Counted from the first letter of the stretch, positions 37,401-50,248 are shown. The stretch is 64,000 bases of DNA from Bugula neritina (GCA_964035545.1 OZ037765.1:10286698-10350697); one strand, 5' to 3'. The notes: generated by a model not told the origin, from the sequence alone. A program made the numbers and translations.

Positions 37401-40400
37401 ATATTCAAACTTACAGAAGTTGGTAAACTGCCATTCAAAGATGAGTTTTTAGCTTTTGCAGCTTTAAAAGCAAATCTTTTCCACATTGCTTTAATAGATT
37501 TACCACCACCATTGCTACTAGCTGCCCCAGATTTGATTTCTGTTCCTTCTTCTCCAGCAACTTTACTCGAGAATGTTAAAGAATTTTCCTAGAAGTAAAA
37601 ACAATGTGAGACAGTCACACTAAACAAATCTTTAAATCTGAACTGTTGAAAAGGTATTATAAACATTAGTTCTTTTGTTAATTAAATATGTTATTTTATT
37701 GTTCTTTCATGTATTTGCAAATGTAGACTTCATAGCACAATTGATGTTTAGATAGTAATAAGTTAATCATATGATATATCTTCCAACTCAATCACGTCAA
37801 ACTTTTTACTTTTCTTGAAACTTCTCCTTATTTTTGAATATGTCTCACCCACTTTTCAAAACATAGCAAATGGTGAAAAATGGCTTTAGAGCTGTCTTTT
37901 CTAAACTTGCCTAAAATGTCACTCTAACTTAAATTTAGTAGGTACAAGACAATAAATGTTATTTTAATTCTAAACAGGCCTAAAAATAATTACCGTCTAA
38001 AGTATAAAAAGCTGATGCATCTATATATACATTTCCTGTTTTGCTGCAAGGCTATAGTGAGCATATTCTATGCCATTATTGGAGAAATCTACGTCACTGA
38101 CAATTTGATATAAGCTCGCAAACCTCTATCAAACAGCAATACAAAGTTATACAAAGCACATTAGAACAGTGATAATATTAATCTATTTATATTTCTATCA
38201 TTAAATATCAGTCTCTATAGCAGTTTTAGATCACTCACGCGTTGCTAATAAAACTAGAGAAAGAACTGAGAAATAATGCTGCAGAAAATTAGCGGATAAA
38301 GGCACATTATTATAGAATTAGTATGATGATTATCTTATAATGAGCTAGTGAAGCAAACTAACATCTTTTGATGAATGGAAATTCATAGTATTTTCTGATA
38401 CATCTTTGCAATGCATTTAGTGAAAAAATGACTAGTGGATTTCAGAATAAGTTTCACATGTAGTGTAGAATTGTAAAGTGTTTACAATAAAGTAATATAG
38501 TGAGTAGTAGACAGGTGTTGAGCCTAGCATTCACTGAACTATATTTATATTCTTATTGACACATTGAGCCTAATAAATACATAAATTAGCTGTCTTACAG
38601 CAAAAAATTTCAGTAATTATTATTGGCAGAGTAATTAAGCAATTAGTGCTACTTTGATAAGTCTGGAATTGTAGATGTGCTAATAGGCAGCCAACTGGAG
38701 TTTAACCTTAAGTTGCTCAACTTGAATCCATATATTTTTGTATTGTGAATCACAAGGGTACGAGTCCAATTAGTTCATGCAGCCCATGGGACAATTAAAA
38801 ATAAAGTTCATATAGAGAAATTACGGCACTGCTATATTTACTATATTAGCTTTAGTTAGAATTCAAACGCTGCAAATAACTGTTAGGCATTCAGTATTTT
38901 CTAAATATCTCTAACTTTCACATACCTTACCAAGTTGATTAAATATAGATTTGGTTACAAATTAATATATTATTGCAGTTAAGTTTTGAATTTCTGTGTT
39001 GGATAAATTGTTATTTTCAAAAGGGTTCAAAGCTTGAAGAAAAGAAAATAAGAGTACCATATATTTTGAAATGTTTTGAAAACATAAAGCTATAGGCGAC
39101 CTAGAATGGGGAAGAGTAGGTAATTGCTAAAAGTTGGGGTTTTCTTTCTCTACAGTTTTTAAGCAACAATTCAGACTGATACTTCAGATTAAAATGTCAA
39201 ATAATTGCAAGTTGTTTAAGTGATTGCAGAGCCAATAGTTAGTAAAGCAAATGAAAAAAATTAGAAATCAATGGTGCTTTATACATTGAATCATTTTGTG
39301 CAAGAATTTTATATGCTGTTAATTTACGAATGCTCTTTGTGCATCTTCAACTTTAACCAACCAAGTGCAATTAATAATAGAACTTATTGAACTGCAGGAC
39401 ACAAAACTCTAAAACCAGTGTATGTATGCAATGTTGACAACTGATAATAAACAACTTTTACAACTTAATATAAATATTTTATGCATAAAATATATTAATG
39501 GACGAAGCTATGAAAGTTACTTACCTGACTTCTATATACTGCAAGAGTTAATGCTAACAAACTTAATTCATTTCCTCTCTTACATTTCTCAAGTTTCAAC
39601 TGATACAACTGGGTGCTGCTCTCGTCCTCCTGCATTCTATGGAATTTGAAAACATACGTTGAAGGTAAACTTATATAAACATGCATAGCTGCAGCTCTTT
39701 TCACCTACCCGTAACTTATTTGATGGCTTTCTAGTTAGTTTAGACGATCCTTTTCTTTCCATTGTTGCTGTCATATATATCCAAAATAGGCTATTCTCAG
39801 TTGCCTATAGCAAGGATATGCAATGCTGTTAGCCGCAGTACTTAAGTCTATCTAGCTATCACTATTACTACCCTTGATAGATATATATACACAATCTATC
39901 ACCAGCCTTTCTGCCTTCATATAGCACATTAGCACGTAATCACTAACCGATATTAACCAATTAGAAGCATGGTAGAAGAAGTTCAATACTGGATATCGAT
40001 AGTTATAATTTTACTTTAATGTAGGCAATAAGCATATTCCATGGAAGTGATAATTTATCCATTGCACAAAGGATATATGATGAGCAACCAACTTGCTCAG
40101 CTACAACTCTAATTTTTCAAGTAAGAGTTAGTATGAGTTTTGGTGAAAAGTCTGTAATATATCATGTCAATATTCAAATACATGCACACACCATCCTTCA
40201 TATCTACATCTTATGTTTTGCAAACTAGTTTTCCTGCTTATAAGCTGCTTTTTGTTGGAAGTAGAAATAGCAAGAAACTAAATGTTTATATTATTGCAAC
40301 TCTAGAGCACTTCGCAACACATATAGTAATTGATATTTGGTACAAGGCCAGCATTTTATTTACATTAGTTTATTTATTTTATTTATATTTTATATAGTTG

Positions 40401-43400
40401 CATGAATAAGTCTATGCTGATACATCACTCATAAATTTGCAAAACAATAATTTTTTAATTATAAATTTATCAACATAGGTGTTGAAGAATGCGGAGGTAT
40501 GAAGTCTAAAAAAACGTTTTTTTTTAAATCTCACCGGAGTAATAATAAATAAAAGTGGAAGTATATCACATATACATCATAAGATTGCTATAGAGTATAG
40601 ACTCTCTTGGTTTGAGGACTTTAGATTTGTAGTTTTGTTAGAACAAGCTGCTAGTGGAAACCTATTAATTGACACACTTTTGAATTCTTCTGAATACTTA
40701 GTAATACTCAGTGAGTTGCAAATTACTTTATCTTATCAATTATAAAGGTCTACTCCTTTAAAAATACATAAATGTAAAATGTAAATTTGATAAAAAAAGG
40801 AAGCTTCCTAGCCTTATATTATTTTATCTAATTTTAAAGTACTTTTATCTAACTTTAATAAAACATCTGTCATTTCTATAATCTTTCAAATCATGCGCTT
40901 GCATTTTAGGTCTATCCAGGTTAAGGTAATATAATAATGATGGTGCTACAATATATAGTAGGCATATTAAAGGTGTAATGAAATTAACCTAGAAATGTAA
41001 CAACTAGAGTTAATTATGATAGGCGGTGTGTATGTATATATAACAGTTGTTATATAATTACACCTTTCATTTCCTATATAACTTCACAGTACTGATCATA
41101 AAGTCCATTTAGCTTACACAAATGCAATTTGGAGCGTAGCATTATATCTCTACCAACAACTAGATGTGAATTTGAGCACGTGCAACTACCTGGTATTCTG
41201 CCTGCTTGAAAAGCGCTATTTTCAGCAACATTTTTACAAGTTTAAGTTGCAGACATAGTTTTTTAAGTTAGGGAATTTTACTACCAGCTGCAGCTTAGTT
41301 CAGTATGTGCTAAGAGAAAGTATTGCTAGTTCTACTGCTAAATAAAGTGAAAATACATTCAAGTTCCTCCAATGGGCTGCAAATAGCAGCAAAACTGGGC
41401 CTATAACTCGAGTTGAAAAACCTCTCTTATAACTTATTTGCTTTGGTTATACTACTTTTAAATACCAAAGCTGTCTTGCATGAATCTTGTCCGTAGAAGT
41501 TACAATTAGTACAAAGCATCATCAGTCTGGTAGTAGTAGTACCTGTCAATGCCAACTTCCTGGCAAATCACGGCAGGGTACAGTCCATAGCATATTATTT
41601 ATTTCCAATATTACACTGCCTCAAGTTATACTGAAGTGTACTCAAACCCATCTTAAAGGTTGATAAAATCCTATTGTAAATAATTATAGTCCATTGGCAT
41701 CGGAAACTCAAGGCTAAACATAGTTGCAGTGATGTTGTAAATTTACCGCAACGATCCACGCCAATGCCAAGATAACATACGTCAGCTTTAACATAGATTC
41801 TTTGTAAAAGTATAACAGTTGTACACTACTTATATATCTTAAGATTTTATGCACATGCACATGCATGCAACAGCACGCAGTCATTCTTCTACTTACAGCT
41901 TACAAATTTACATCTATATTATTTGAATAGTTTGTTTTACTACAAACTGAAACACTTTTTATATGTTTTGATGTACGTTTACGCTCTGCACCATTGCTAA
42001 AATTACATTTACAAACATTAAAAAATATTTCATAAGTTGCATACTCTTTCTATAACATTTTTTCAACAATTAAATAACATTAAAGTTAAATAACATTAAA
42101 GTTTCAACAATTTTGTTATTAAATATAGGGTATAGCACAAAAATTTACCTATACAAATATTTATGCAAATGTGCATAATATGTATGCTATTATTGTGATC
42201 TTAGATAAAAATCTGTATACGCGGCCTTTGTGTAAGGTTACATTTATCTCACATTTGAGTAGTTGCAAGTTAGTGTACTGCACAGCGTGTAAAACACACA
42301 TGCTATGTGGCTCTGTGGTGATAAATATGCAATCATGTGCCTTTAAGTTGCGTATTTGCTTTTACCAGCATTCGCTTTAAAAAGAATATAAAAGTAAGTA
42401 CTCAGCTTAGAAGTTTTTGCACAACCCCAGGCATTCTGCACAATACTGAACTAATGCCTGGAATCAAGCCATCTGTTACATGAGTGCGGGTATATATATT
42501 ATTCAAGCTGTACATATGAGTCCTTTCACATTTGGGTAAAAGAGAGAGTACAAGATGCTGACTTTGATACCATAATATCGATAATACAGAGTATAATATC
42601 GATAATACAGAGTATAATATCGATAATACAGAGTATAATATCGATAATATAGAGTATAGTATTGATAATACAGAGTACAAAATATAGAGCTTTAACAAAA
42701 CTCATTAACACTTGTTAGTTGCTAGAAGGTGATAAAATTACTTCATTGACTATACATAGCATTGCCAGTTTACTCAAACAGCTGTTTGAATGCGTCACAC
42801 AAGGTGCCTGGGGACAAAACACATTTATGTACTATAAACGTGCATTTTAGGATTCTTCCCAGCAACAGGCACCATATATAATTCAGTATCTTAATACTGC
42901 AACAGCCTAATTAATAAAACTATATATTTTTATTCATTATAAAACTATACACATTAGTTTGCATTTCAACAATGAGCTCTCTATCGCAGCTGTAGGTTTT
43001 CCCACTGAGCTTAGGGCTTGGAGGTTAATAATACTTCTAGTATAAAAATTGTGTCACCAAGCAATAGTCACTGCGTTTCCATGACTGCGCATAATGCGAA
43101 TGAATGCCCCATACGGATTATTTGTAGTTTGTGGTTTCCATTAACTTATAGTTGCGGTTTCATTCGATGTAACTGTTTCCATCAGCCGAATAAAAAAATC
43201 CATTTGCATAATGCGATAATGGAAACGCAGTGAGTGCTGTTCAACCAGACAACTATAGTAACTGCACCAGTATTTCTTTTTATAAATCTGCTTATACATA
43301 AATTGAAAGCCACATAATACTTGTTGTATTTAGATTAAAATATACATATACTTTCATATTATCCTAGCTACACTCTATGTTTATTTGGTACTATTATCAT

Positions 43401-46400
43401 CTTACTTTGTTCAGTTTAAATATCAATGCATTGTGATAAAGGTAATATGGGTTTCTCACCTTGCTTGTGCATCACTCACACCCTTCAATTGCAATTCTTG
43501 ATGCGATATTATAGAAACAAGCTTATTAATTTCTTTGGTTAGGAGTTCTCTCCTCTCGTTTAGTTCAGCTTCATTGAATGATTCATAAATGATTTCACAT
43601 TTCAATAGGCCCTACATGACAAATAATCAAATATTTTAAACATATAATTTAAATTTCCAAAATGCATATTACACAAATTTCTCAGCAAATTCTAAATTTG
43701 CCATTAAAGTATGATGCAACTTTGTGACTTTGACAAAACTTTTAGAAGATTTTTGCAGCATTAGATAGATAAAATTGTGTTGATGTAAATACGAAACGAT
43801 TTTTAATACAATGCATACGTACGAAAATTTATTGCACAGATGTGAAAAAGTTAAAAATATATAAGCCATTTTGCATAAATAATTATTGAGCCAATATACC
43901 CCAAATGACCTCACAACTATTATAACTGTTGGCAAATGTTTTACAGCATGATATTCTAAGACTTAGGCTATTTGTTTTATACTGCTGTATACAGCAGTAA
44001 CCCTTGTTAAACATATTTGTTTCAATTTCTCAGGCTGCCTGGACTTCATCTCCCCATGTGTCAAATGATTCATCATTAATCTCAGCACTTGCTTACAGTA
44101 TTGTGGTACCATAATCTTGCCTACTTTCATCACTGGATAAAGTTTTTCAACATATTATTTCATGCAAAGGCTCTTTTTGGGTCAATTTTTTTAAATGGCA
44201 CTTTTAGCATTTGCAATAAGTTAACACAACTATTGTGGTGGTTGTACATACTCGAGGAGCATGTGAATGGCTTAGTCCTGGAACAAAGGACTGCAGGTTC
44301 TGCTGATAGCTATTTTGTGTTGGGTTCTGAGACTTCACAAATCTCGAAATATCAAATTTGGGATCAACATCTTCACACATGCGGCTCACACCTTCATATC
44401 CAGTTATCTGCTCTCTATTCTATAAATAATCCACAGAACACAGTAACTTAGACTTAGAAAAGAATAATGTACACTGTATCAGTGTATCTACAAATAATTT
44501 ACATTATTGTCTTTGCAAAGCTGTGCGTTTATTGCTTGATAACTACTTCCATGCAAGTTTATAGTGTGAGAACTTCTGATTGAATATAGATCTTTAAAGC
44601 TGGCTAAGGACATTCAAATGGGGGCACGGGAGCAATTATGATTGAATGCTCTTCCTAACAACACCAATGGCCTTTACTGGGGTTCGAACCCATAACTTCG
44701 TGCTTACTAAGCCAACGCTCTAACCCCTAGGGCTTAGACCATAACTGCTCCCTTTATTGTGTGATAAATACTTCCATGCAATTAATAATAAGATTAATGT
44801 TGTACAGAAAACTATTTTTTAAAAGATAATTTCTGATAGATGCAGCAATAATTCATGTCTACAGTTTGCATCACCTAGTAACAATATTCACAGCAATATT
44901 ATAAGGACATTGATATCACTACCAGTTATGCAGTAACACATTCTTCTGGATATTATATTATCATAAAAATATTTGCAGAGGGAAGTTTGAGGAAGAGCAA
45001 GCATTTCATGTTTAACACTCAAATATGTTGATATGAATTCAAACAAATCATTTACTCCCTAACTAACTAATACTATATTTGGTGATGTAATAGATAGCAT
45101 ATTATATAAATGAACAATGCCAGTCTAGCATAACTTTTTAAATATTTAGGAATGCAATTTTAGGGAAGATTAGGAAACAAGTGCTTAGCCATAATAGAAA
45201 CAATAAATAATCTATTTGTACTATTTTCATGATAAGACAATTACCATGTTTATGAGAGAAGCAACCAAAGTTTGTATTGAGTCAGAAATGCTTAACATAG
45301 CTTCTGTTTGTGTAGACTCCAGCTGCTATAAAATAAAGCATACATGTACATTGAAACAGTGCCGTAAGGAATAAAAAAAAAAATTTTTAAAAAGAAGCAT
45401 ATTATACTGGTGCAATTATAGTTACGAAATAATATTGAGGCTAATTATTGCTGCTGAATTTTTTCAGAGTCTAAAGATATATAACTAAAATCTGCCTAAT
45501 TATAATGAAATAACTTAGTATACAGTTTGACTATAATAGTGGTACTTGCTCAAAAGTCTATCAATTCGGGTTACGTAATAAGCATGCATTAATAAATCCT
45601 TGCAATAATGTATTCATTCTAACAGCAATGTTATAGTCATCATGTAGCTACAGTTTATCATTGAGTTGATTGCTGGCTATGATTTCTCTAGTATGATATG
45701 AATATACGGGTATGGAAGTACGTGTGCACTAAAATATGCAATAAAAACATTACTTGTAAGACTTGAGGAACACCCTGCGTGTGATATTCTCTTTGGAGTT
45801 TGTTGAAAGAGATGAGTTTAATAATGTACTGGTTATGGGCGTCCACACAGCTCTGGTACAGCTTCTCTGTTTCATTTTTCTTGGCAACAGAATAGCAGTC
45901 TCTATAGTGCTCATAGCTCTACAATTTAGTAATGATAAACTAGTGTGATATAAAAGGAATATACATTGCTACTGATTATTTCAAATTAAAAAGATAGTAT
46001 AATAAACAGTAGAATAAACAAATTGTGGGTACGTTGAATGTGGACTTTATAATTTTTTATATTCCGTAAAGTAACTAGCTGTAGCTGATTTAATTACATT
46101 TTCCTTGCCACTGCAGTGTATTGTGTGCCAATTGCTTAAATATTTGTTCAGTGACAAATTTCATATTTATAGTAAGTACAAAAAAAATTTATATAGATTT
46201 TAGAAATTCACCTATGCTGAAAGTAATAAACAGCAAATATAAATAAATTTGCAAAAATAAAATAACTTCAAATTGAATTGACTAACTTACCAGCCCCTTT
46301 TTTCTTAGTTCAACTCTCCACTAAAATTATAAAAGTAATAGCCGGTCAATTTAATGAATAAATTAATCAAATGCATTATAAAAACCAAATTGTAGAGCAA

Positions 46401-49400
46401 AACTATATATAATATTATATAATTAAAACATATGATTTTTATAATCATTATTTACACACTTCTAAAAATATTTATTTCATTTTATTTTATACTTACTTAG
46501 TTCTTAACTTAGCAAACGAGTTCATATTACAAGGAATACCAAAATAAGTAGTTAATCCTTAAAAAGTTTGAAACTCTAATTTGCCAACTGTTCTTTGAAA
46601 CTGCAAATCTGAGAGGTAAAAGATAAAACAAGTCTTGGAAACAATAAATAATTGGCCCAATTACGCTTGTTTTTTCTTTTAATAAACATTTTTTTAAATC
46701 TAATAAAATTAACCCACAAAATCCGTTTTCTAGAACCTAGATCAGTTAGGCTATATGCGCATTGACAACTCCCACTTATTCAATGACACATTGATGTACA
46801 TACACTACTGCTGTTTTGTCCTTGACCCAAATTTAAGAAATTCAGAAGCAATCGAGTTATAAAAAATATTGCCCTACATTTCAAATATGCAGCACATGTT
46901 AATAATGAATATATATAGCAAGTGAAACTGGTCTCTTGTGTATTCTAGTAGAATAGTTATTGTAAAGTACTTCAACACACCTGTGTTGCAGCTATTGTAT
47001 GATTAAGATTGCATGCAATTCATTTGGGAGTTGCGTTGCATATGTTTAACCAATATTTTTGTATAAACTAAACAACTATAACTGGTTGCATTGTTTGCTG
47101 CAAAGATGAGGCTGCCCATGATACTAAAATTAGAGCCCTGGTGTGATATACACTAACATACATACATACACTTGCAAAAATGTTTCTAATTCTGCTTAAT
47201 AACATATTTTGTGCTTCTCATTCCCAAAGCATGCAGAAACTCACAAAATATATACCAGTTCTATGGCTAAAAAATATATGAGCCTCCTATTAGACATGCT
47301 TCAGGCAAACCAATTAGCTAGAGTCACACTACTAATGTTTGAATTTAGAGTTATCTCCCATTATTGTAGTTTCAGCCTTACAACACATTGTGGGTTTAAC
47401 CTACTGTTATCAGCCTTCAACGTATTTATAAAAATGATAAATACGAAAGATAAATAGACATGTGGCTACAGAGCAAAATTTGCAGAAGCACCTTAATGCA
47501 GAGCAAATAATTTATACAACGTAACTTCTTAAACATTGAACAGTTGTTTTGGCTCTTTGATATTAGTTGAATATATACATCTCTATATTATATTATAGCA
47601 TATAGATATTATAGTAATATACAAAAGAGATTCATTGACATGTGTGTATGTACGTATGTATAAAGTAAGCCAGCTGTAATAAGACAAGATAAATTTGGAT
47701 ATAAATTAAAAGTAAAGTTGTAAAGTAATGTAAAGTTAGAGTTTAGACTAATAAGAAGAAAGAGCCAACAAAATAAAAACTAAAGATAGTAAAGAGTTGT
47801 AAAAACAGTGGTGAATATGCTGTAACTAGGTAAAAAAAAGTAGCACATTTGCATTAGAGAGTTTTACAAAATTAAAGAGTTTTTGTAGTTTTTGTGACTA
47901 TATAATATTGTAATAAAGCATACGGAACAAACTATATTCAGCTCAAGATATTACAAGCCTGCCTGGGCAATCAAATCTTTGGAATGACAACAAGCTGCAA
48001 ATTATCTGAAACAATTTTACTTACTTTATGCAAGTCCCCAGCTGTGCTGTCACACATTTCATCCAACTTTCCTTTGAATGAACTCAACTCAACTACCTGA
48101 GCTTGAGTGCAGTTAATGGAGCAGAGAAGCTTCTTAACTGCCTGAGAGCTCATTTTTGCTGAAAATACTTTGTGTCTCTAAAAAAACATTCAACTGTTTA
48201 CATAAAAATAAGCTATCTAGCCAATGAAAAAATACAAATTAAAAGACAACCACTATTAATTTGCTTAAAAACTCGAATTGGCTACAGTACAGTTATAAGT
48301 TTCAATTTAAGGAATTAAATTATTAAAAATCAAATATTTAGAATGTTGATCAACTTTGCTGTTACAAGGTGTTAAATCTTTTGATTGCTGAAAGTATATA
48401 ACTGTGTAATTAGTGATTTGTACCTTTGCATCATTGGTTACTTCAGCCAGCAACTTCTCCCAACAACTCAGAAGTGTACTCTTATCAAATAAGTTGCTAA
48501 GAAGATATAGGAATTGTATATTTACTAAGCATAAAATTTTTTAACATGGTATGTAATTGAAACTTTAAGTATTATCCTTTTCACTTTTAAGTTCTTTAGA
48601 AGGTAAGGTTCTCTTGGTAAATGTATAAAGCCCATTTTTATTAGCTATCGTATAAGTAACTATGATACTATAACTTTTCAAAAATCATCACTGGCTCAAA
48701 GGCCTATTTTAATTGAAAACTCACAAGCATTTAGGAACAAAAATCTAAGACTTCTCAAAAACATTAACCAAGCAATTGCAATAATAAGTTGGGTAACTGA
48801 AAGATGAATCAACTGCCTTGGGTCTAGCACAGAAGATATTGTATGTATATAAATGACTGCAAACATTCATCGAGTAATTACTATTATGTTTTAACTTAAG
48901 ATGCGTGAAAGAATGATAAGCTACAAAAAGATACCTGTTTTTCTGAGTTAGTATTTCGTCTGACGTTTTTTGCTGGAAATGCGACACCAGATTTTTCAAT
49001 TCACTGCTGAACCGGTCATTTAGTGTAGACAAGCTGCTCACGAACTCCGACACTGCTCAATAGAATTTATATAAAACTGATGACATCAACAAACCAAAGG
49101 CTATATCTAGTTCATTGAAGCAAAATTGGCAAGATTTAGGCTATTGTGTAGATTCCCACCAGCTCAGTTAAATGCTAATATTATAAGAAATTAAAAGGAT
49201 GCGCATAAGTATACTCAATAAATAAAAGAAATCCGCTAACCTTGCTTATAATACAGTCATAGCTATTCATCTATTTTAAAATGCAATTGTTATGATAATT
49301 TCAAATGAACAGCAATGATTATAGCAGCCAGCAAACAATAACACAATAATGTTGGCAGATATAGTCATATTTTTGTGAAAACTCGGGATGGTAAACTCCT

Positions 49401-50248
49401 GACTAAAATTTACTAGACAGGCAATAGATTTTTCTGAAAACTATGCCACACAACATCTAGCATATCACAATGATTACAATAGGGTGTGCAAGCTAGGCAG
49501 ATGTCTTTAACCAATAAATCTACTTCATAGTACGAAACATATCATTAGGATAATATCATTGTATCTCATCTTAAGATAACAGCAAATGCAATCAACTATA
49601 AGTAATTAAATATATTCAGCATAATACTGTTGACTACGTGAATATGATATTCTTCTATTTGATTCTTAGTATAAACTCTTCTCCACGTTCTATATAACTT
49701 AATCGTCAACAGGAAATTGCTTCTAACTGGCCTATTGCTTTCAACTTTCATCAATACTCTTCAAACAAAACCCTTTATTGTAACGTTTACAATTAATATG
49801 ATGAGGTCTTTTAAATACATTTCATATATTTATTGTAAATAGAATTTTATCCAAAGCCAATGAAGACTATTTAGGATGTAAATAAAGCCTTTTATGTTTT
49901 GACATCATTATATGCCACATTTATTTTATACAGTTACATGCATTAACTATAATGCTAGCACTAAACTAAATTATTAAATAGATTTGAGAATAAACTTGTA
50001 ACAAGTTTTTATTGGTGCCTGCTTTACTTTTATAATAATAGCTACTTGAACAGCAGTTGAGTTTATATAAAAAAATGAATGTAACTCTCACCTAGTTTAG
50101 CAATTCTGAGCGTGCCATTGATGTGCTCTTGAATAGCCTCAAACTGGCAAGCCTGGTATAAGTCCTGGTATGTATACTGCATCCTTCTCAGCAGCTTCAG
50201 CACATTTACTTTGCTGCAAAACATCTTTATAAATGGTTTGCTTGTCAT
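30297..50248 (-). CDS. F-BAR and SH3 domain adaptor protein, subfamily unassigned
   Basis: Predicted membrane-curving adaptor linking the plasma membrane to actin regulators through SH3 binding (family knowledge). Exons, high to low: 50248-50092, 49052-48935, 48496-48424, 48177-48025, 46320-46291, 45918-45754, 45325-45245, 44419-44252, 43611-43460, 39790-39709, 39629-39525, 37588-37415, 37068-36999, 36578-36429, 35095-34952, 34094-33669, 33425-33318, 32698-32604, 32274 (or 32299)-32219, 31602-31413, 30416-30297, about 938 residues. Phases agree except at the exon near 32.3 kb. Residues 1-365 are a helical F-BAR region, 366-817 a low-complexity basic and Ser-rich middle, 818-871 an SH3 domain. 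No RhoGAP, SH2 or kinase block is present, which argues against srGAP and FES/FER, although the F-BAR end resembles FES/FER in layout. The first exon could instead begin at an acceptor at 50,213 with more 5' exons. Confidence 0.8.
30972..31053. repeat. (AT)n microsatellite, about 82 bp
   Basis: Pure alternating AT in the last intron of the F-BAR gene. Confidence 0.98.
31413..32299 (-). other. SH3 domain of the F-BAR protein (two exons)
   Basis: About residues 818-871. [18 protein letters not shown] corresponds to the ALYDY strand and the acidic RT loop. [17 protein letters not shown] and [11 protein letters not shown] give the diverging turn, the ligand-binding Trp (with Cys in place of the usual second Trp) and the 3-10 Pro-Tyr pair. 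The second exon is 31602-31413. The acceptor of the first exon is uncertain. Confidence 0.85.
32069..32178. repeat. ACCTATCTTACTRTA tandem tract
   Basis: About six imperfect copies of ACCTATSWTACTGTAA-type units of varied length in the intron directly 3' of the SH3 first exon on the transcribed strand. Confidence 0.8.
32604..39790 (-). other. Disordered middle of the F-BAR/SH3 protein
   Basis: Nine exons, about residues 366-817. It is basic and Ser/Asn/Thr-rich, with a lysine-rich patch [18 protein letters not shown], the short motif [18 protein letters not shown], a Cys-rich stretch [18 protein letters not shown] and repeated SRS/SHS words. The exon 39790-39709 contains two in-frame ATG codons (MTATMERKG), so a shorter product starting there is possible. 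Confidence 0.65.
34932..35095 (-). other. Exon with both an internal donor and a stop
   Basis: After the acceptor at 35,095 the frame can splice at 34,952 (AAAA followed by GTAAAA, phase 1 to phase 1) and continue to the next exon, or read on to TAA at 34,934-34,932, where an AATAAA overlaps the stop. Both are in frame with the upstream exon. The stretch codes five cysteines in 19 residues. Confidence 0.6.
42572..42680. repeat. 21-bp minisatellite, 5 copies
   Basis: The unit ATAATATCGATAATACAGAG plus T repeats with few changes. Because 21 is a multiple of three, it opens frames with a seven-residue protein repeat on the minus strand; these are artefacts. Confidence 0.9.
43069..43232. mobile_element. 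Small inverted-repeat element (MITE), about 164 bp
   Basis: The left end CACTGCGTTTCCATGACTGC and the right end, read in reverse complement, CACTGCGTTTCCATTATCGC, share a 14-bp perfect terminal repeat that extends imperfectly through a GCATAATGCG motif. AGT flanks both sides and could be a 3-bp target duplication. The superfamily is not certain. It sits in the large intron of the F-BAR gene. Confidence 0.75.
43460..50248 (-). other. F-BAR region (nine exons)
   Basis: Residues 1-365. The start reads [18 protein letters not shown] then [19 protein letters not shown], which fits the opening helix of F-BAR domains. Later come [17 protein letters not shown], a 10-residue microexon ([10 protein letters not shown], 46320-46291), then [18 protein letters not shown] and [20 protein letters not shown], the most F-BAR-like block. 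It ends [17 protein letters not shown] and a coiled segment [20 protein letters not shown]. The assignment rests on pattern memory and should be checked with a profile search. Confidence 0.72.
44628..44752 (-). mobile_element. tRNA-derived SINE-like element, copy 1
   Basis: On the minus strand it holds an A-box-like GGTCTAAG...GGGGTTAGAGC segment and a B box GGTTCGAACCC, then a unique tail ending ATTGCTCCC. It is related to two more copies near 62.3-62.5 kb. The ends GGGAGCAATTATG and CATAACTGCTCCC are inverted. About 32 bp of flanking sequence (TTTATTGYKTGATAAMTACT...) is present on both sides (about 44,528 and 44,753). Located in the intron before the exon 44419-44252. Confidence 0.75.

Larger units (their letters stand above)
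39791..43459 (-). other. Largest intron of the F-BAR gene
   Basis: About 3.7 kb between the F-BAR block and the disordered middle. It contains a 21-bp minisatellite and a small inverted-repeat element. The rest is AT-rich with nothing recognised. Its size and the in-frame ATG codons just 3' of it leave room for an internal promoter. Confidence 0.7.

Noticed and set aside
34932-39790. Treating the 39.8-34.9 kb exons as a separate small gene
   Set aside because: Phases join on both sides (43,460 to 39,790 and 34,952 to 34,094), so one gene is the simpler reading. The alternative start and stop are kept as findings.
42402-42711. Open frames with a seven-residue repeat (ILYSVLS)
   Set aside because: They come from a 21-bp minisatellite that preserves frame. 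Not a gene.
44089-44451. 120-codon plus-strand frame
   Set aside because: It overlaps in antisense the well-supported F-BAR exon 44419-44252. Its openness reflects that exon.
44628-44752. Possible tRNA gene from the B box GGTTCGAACCC
   Set aside because: No consistent acceptor stem or anticodon arm, and the same sequence recurs with decay near 62.3-62.5 kb. It is better explained as a tRNA-derived SINE.
30297-50248. RhoGAP or srGAP identity for the F-BAR gene
   Set aside because: No arginine-finger or RhoGAP block appears in any exon between the F-BAR region and the SH3.
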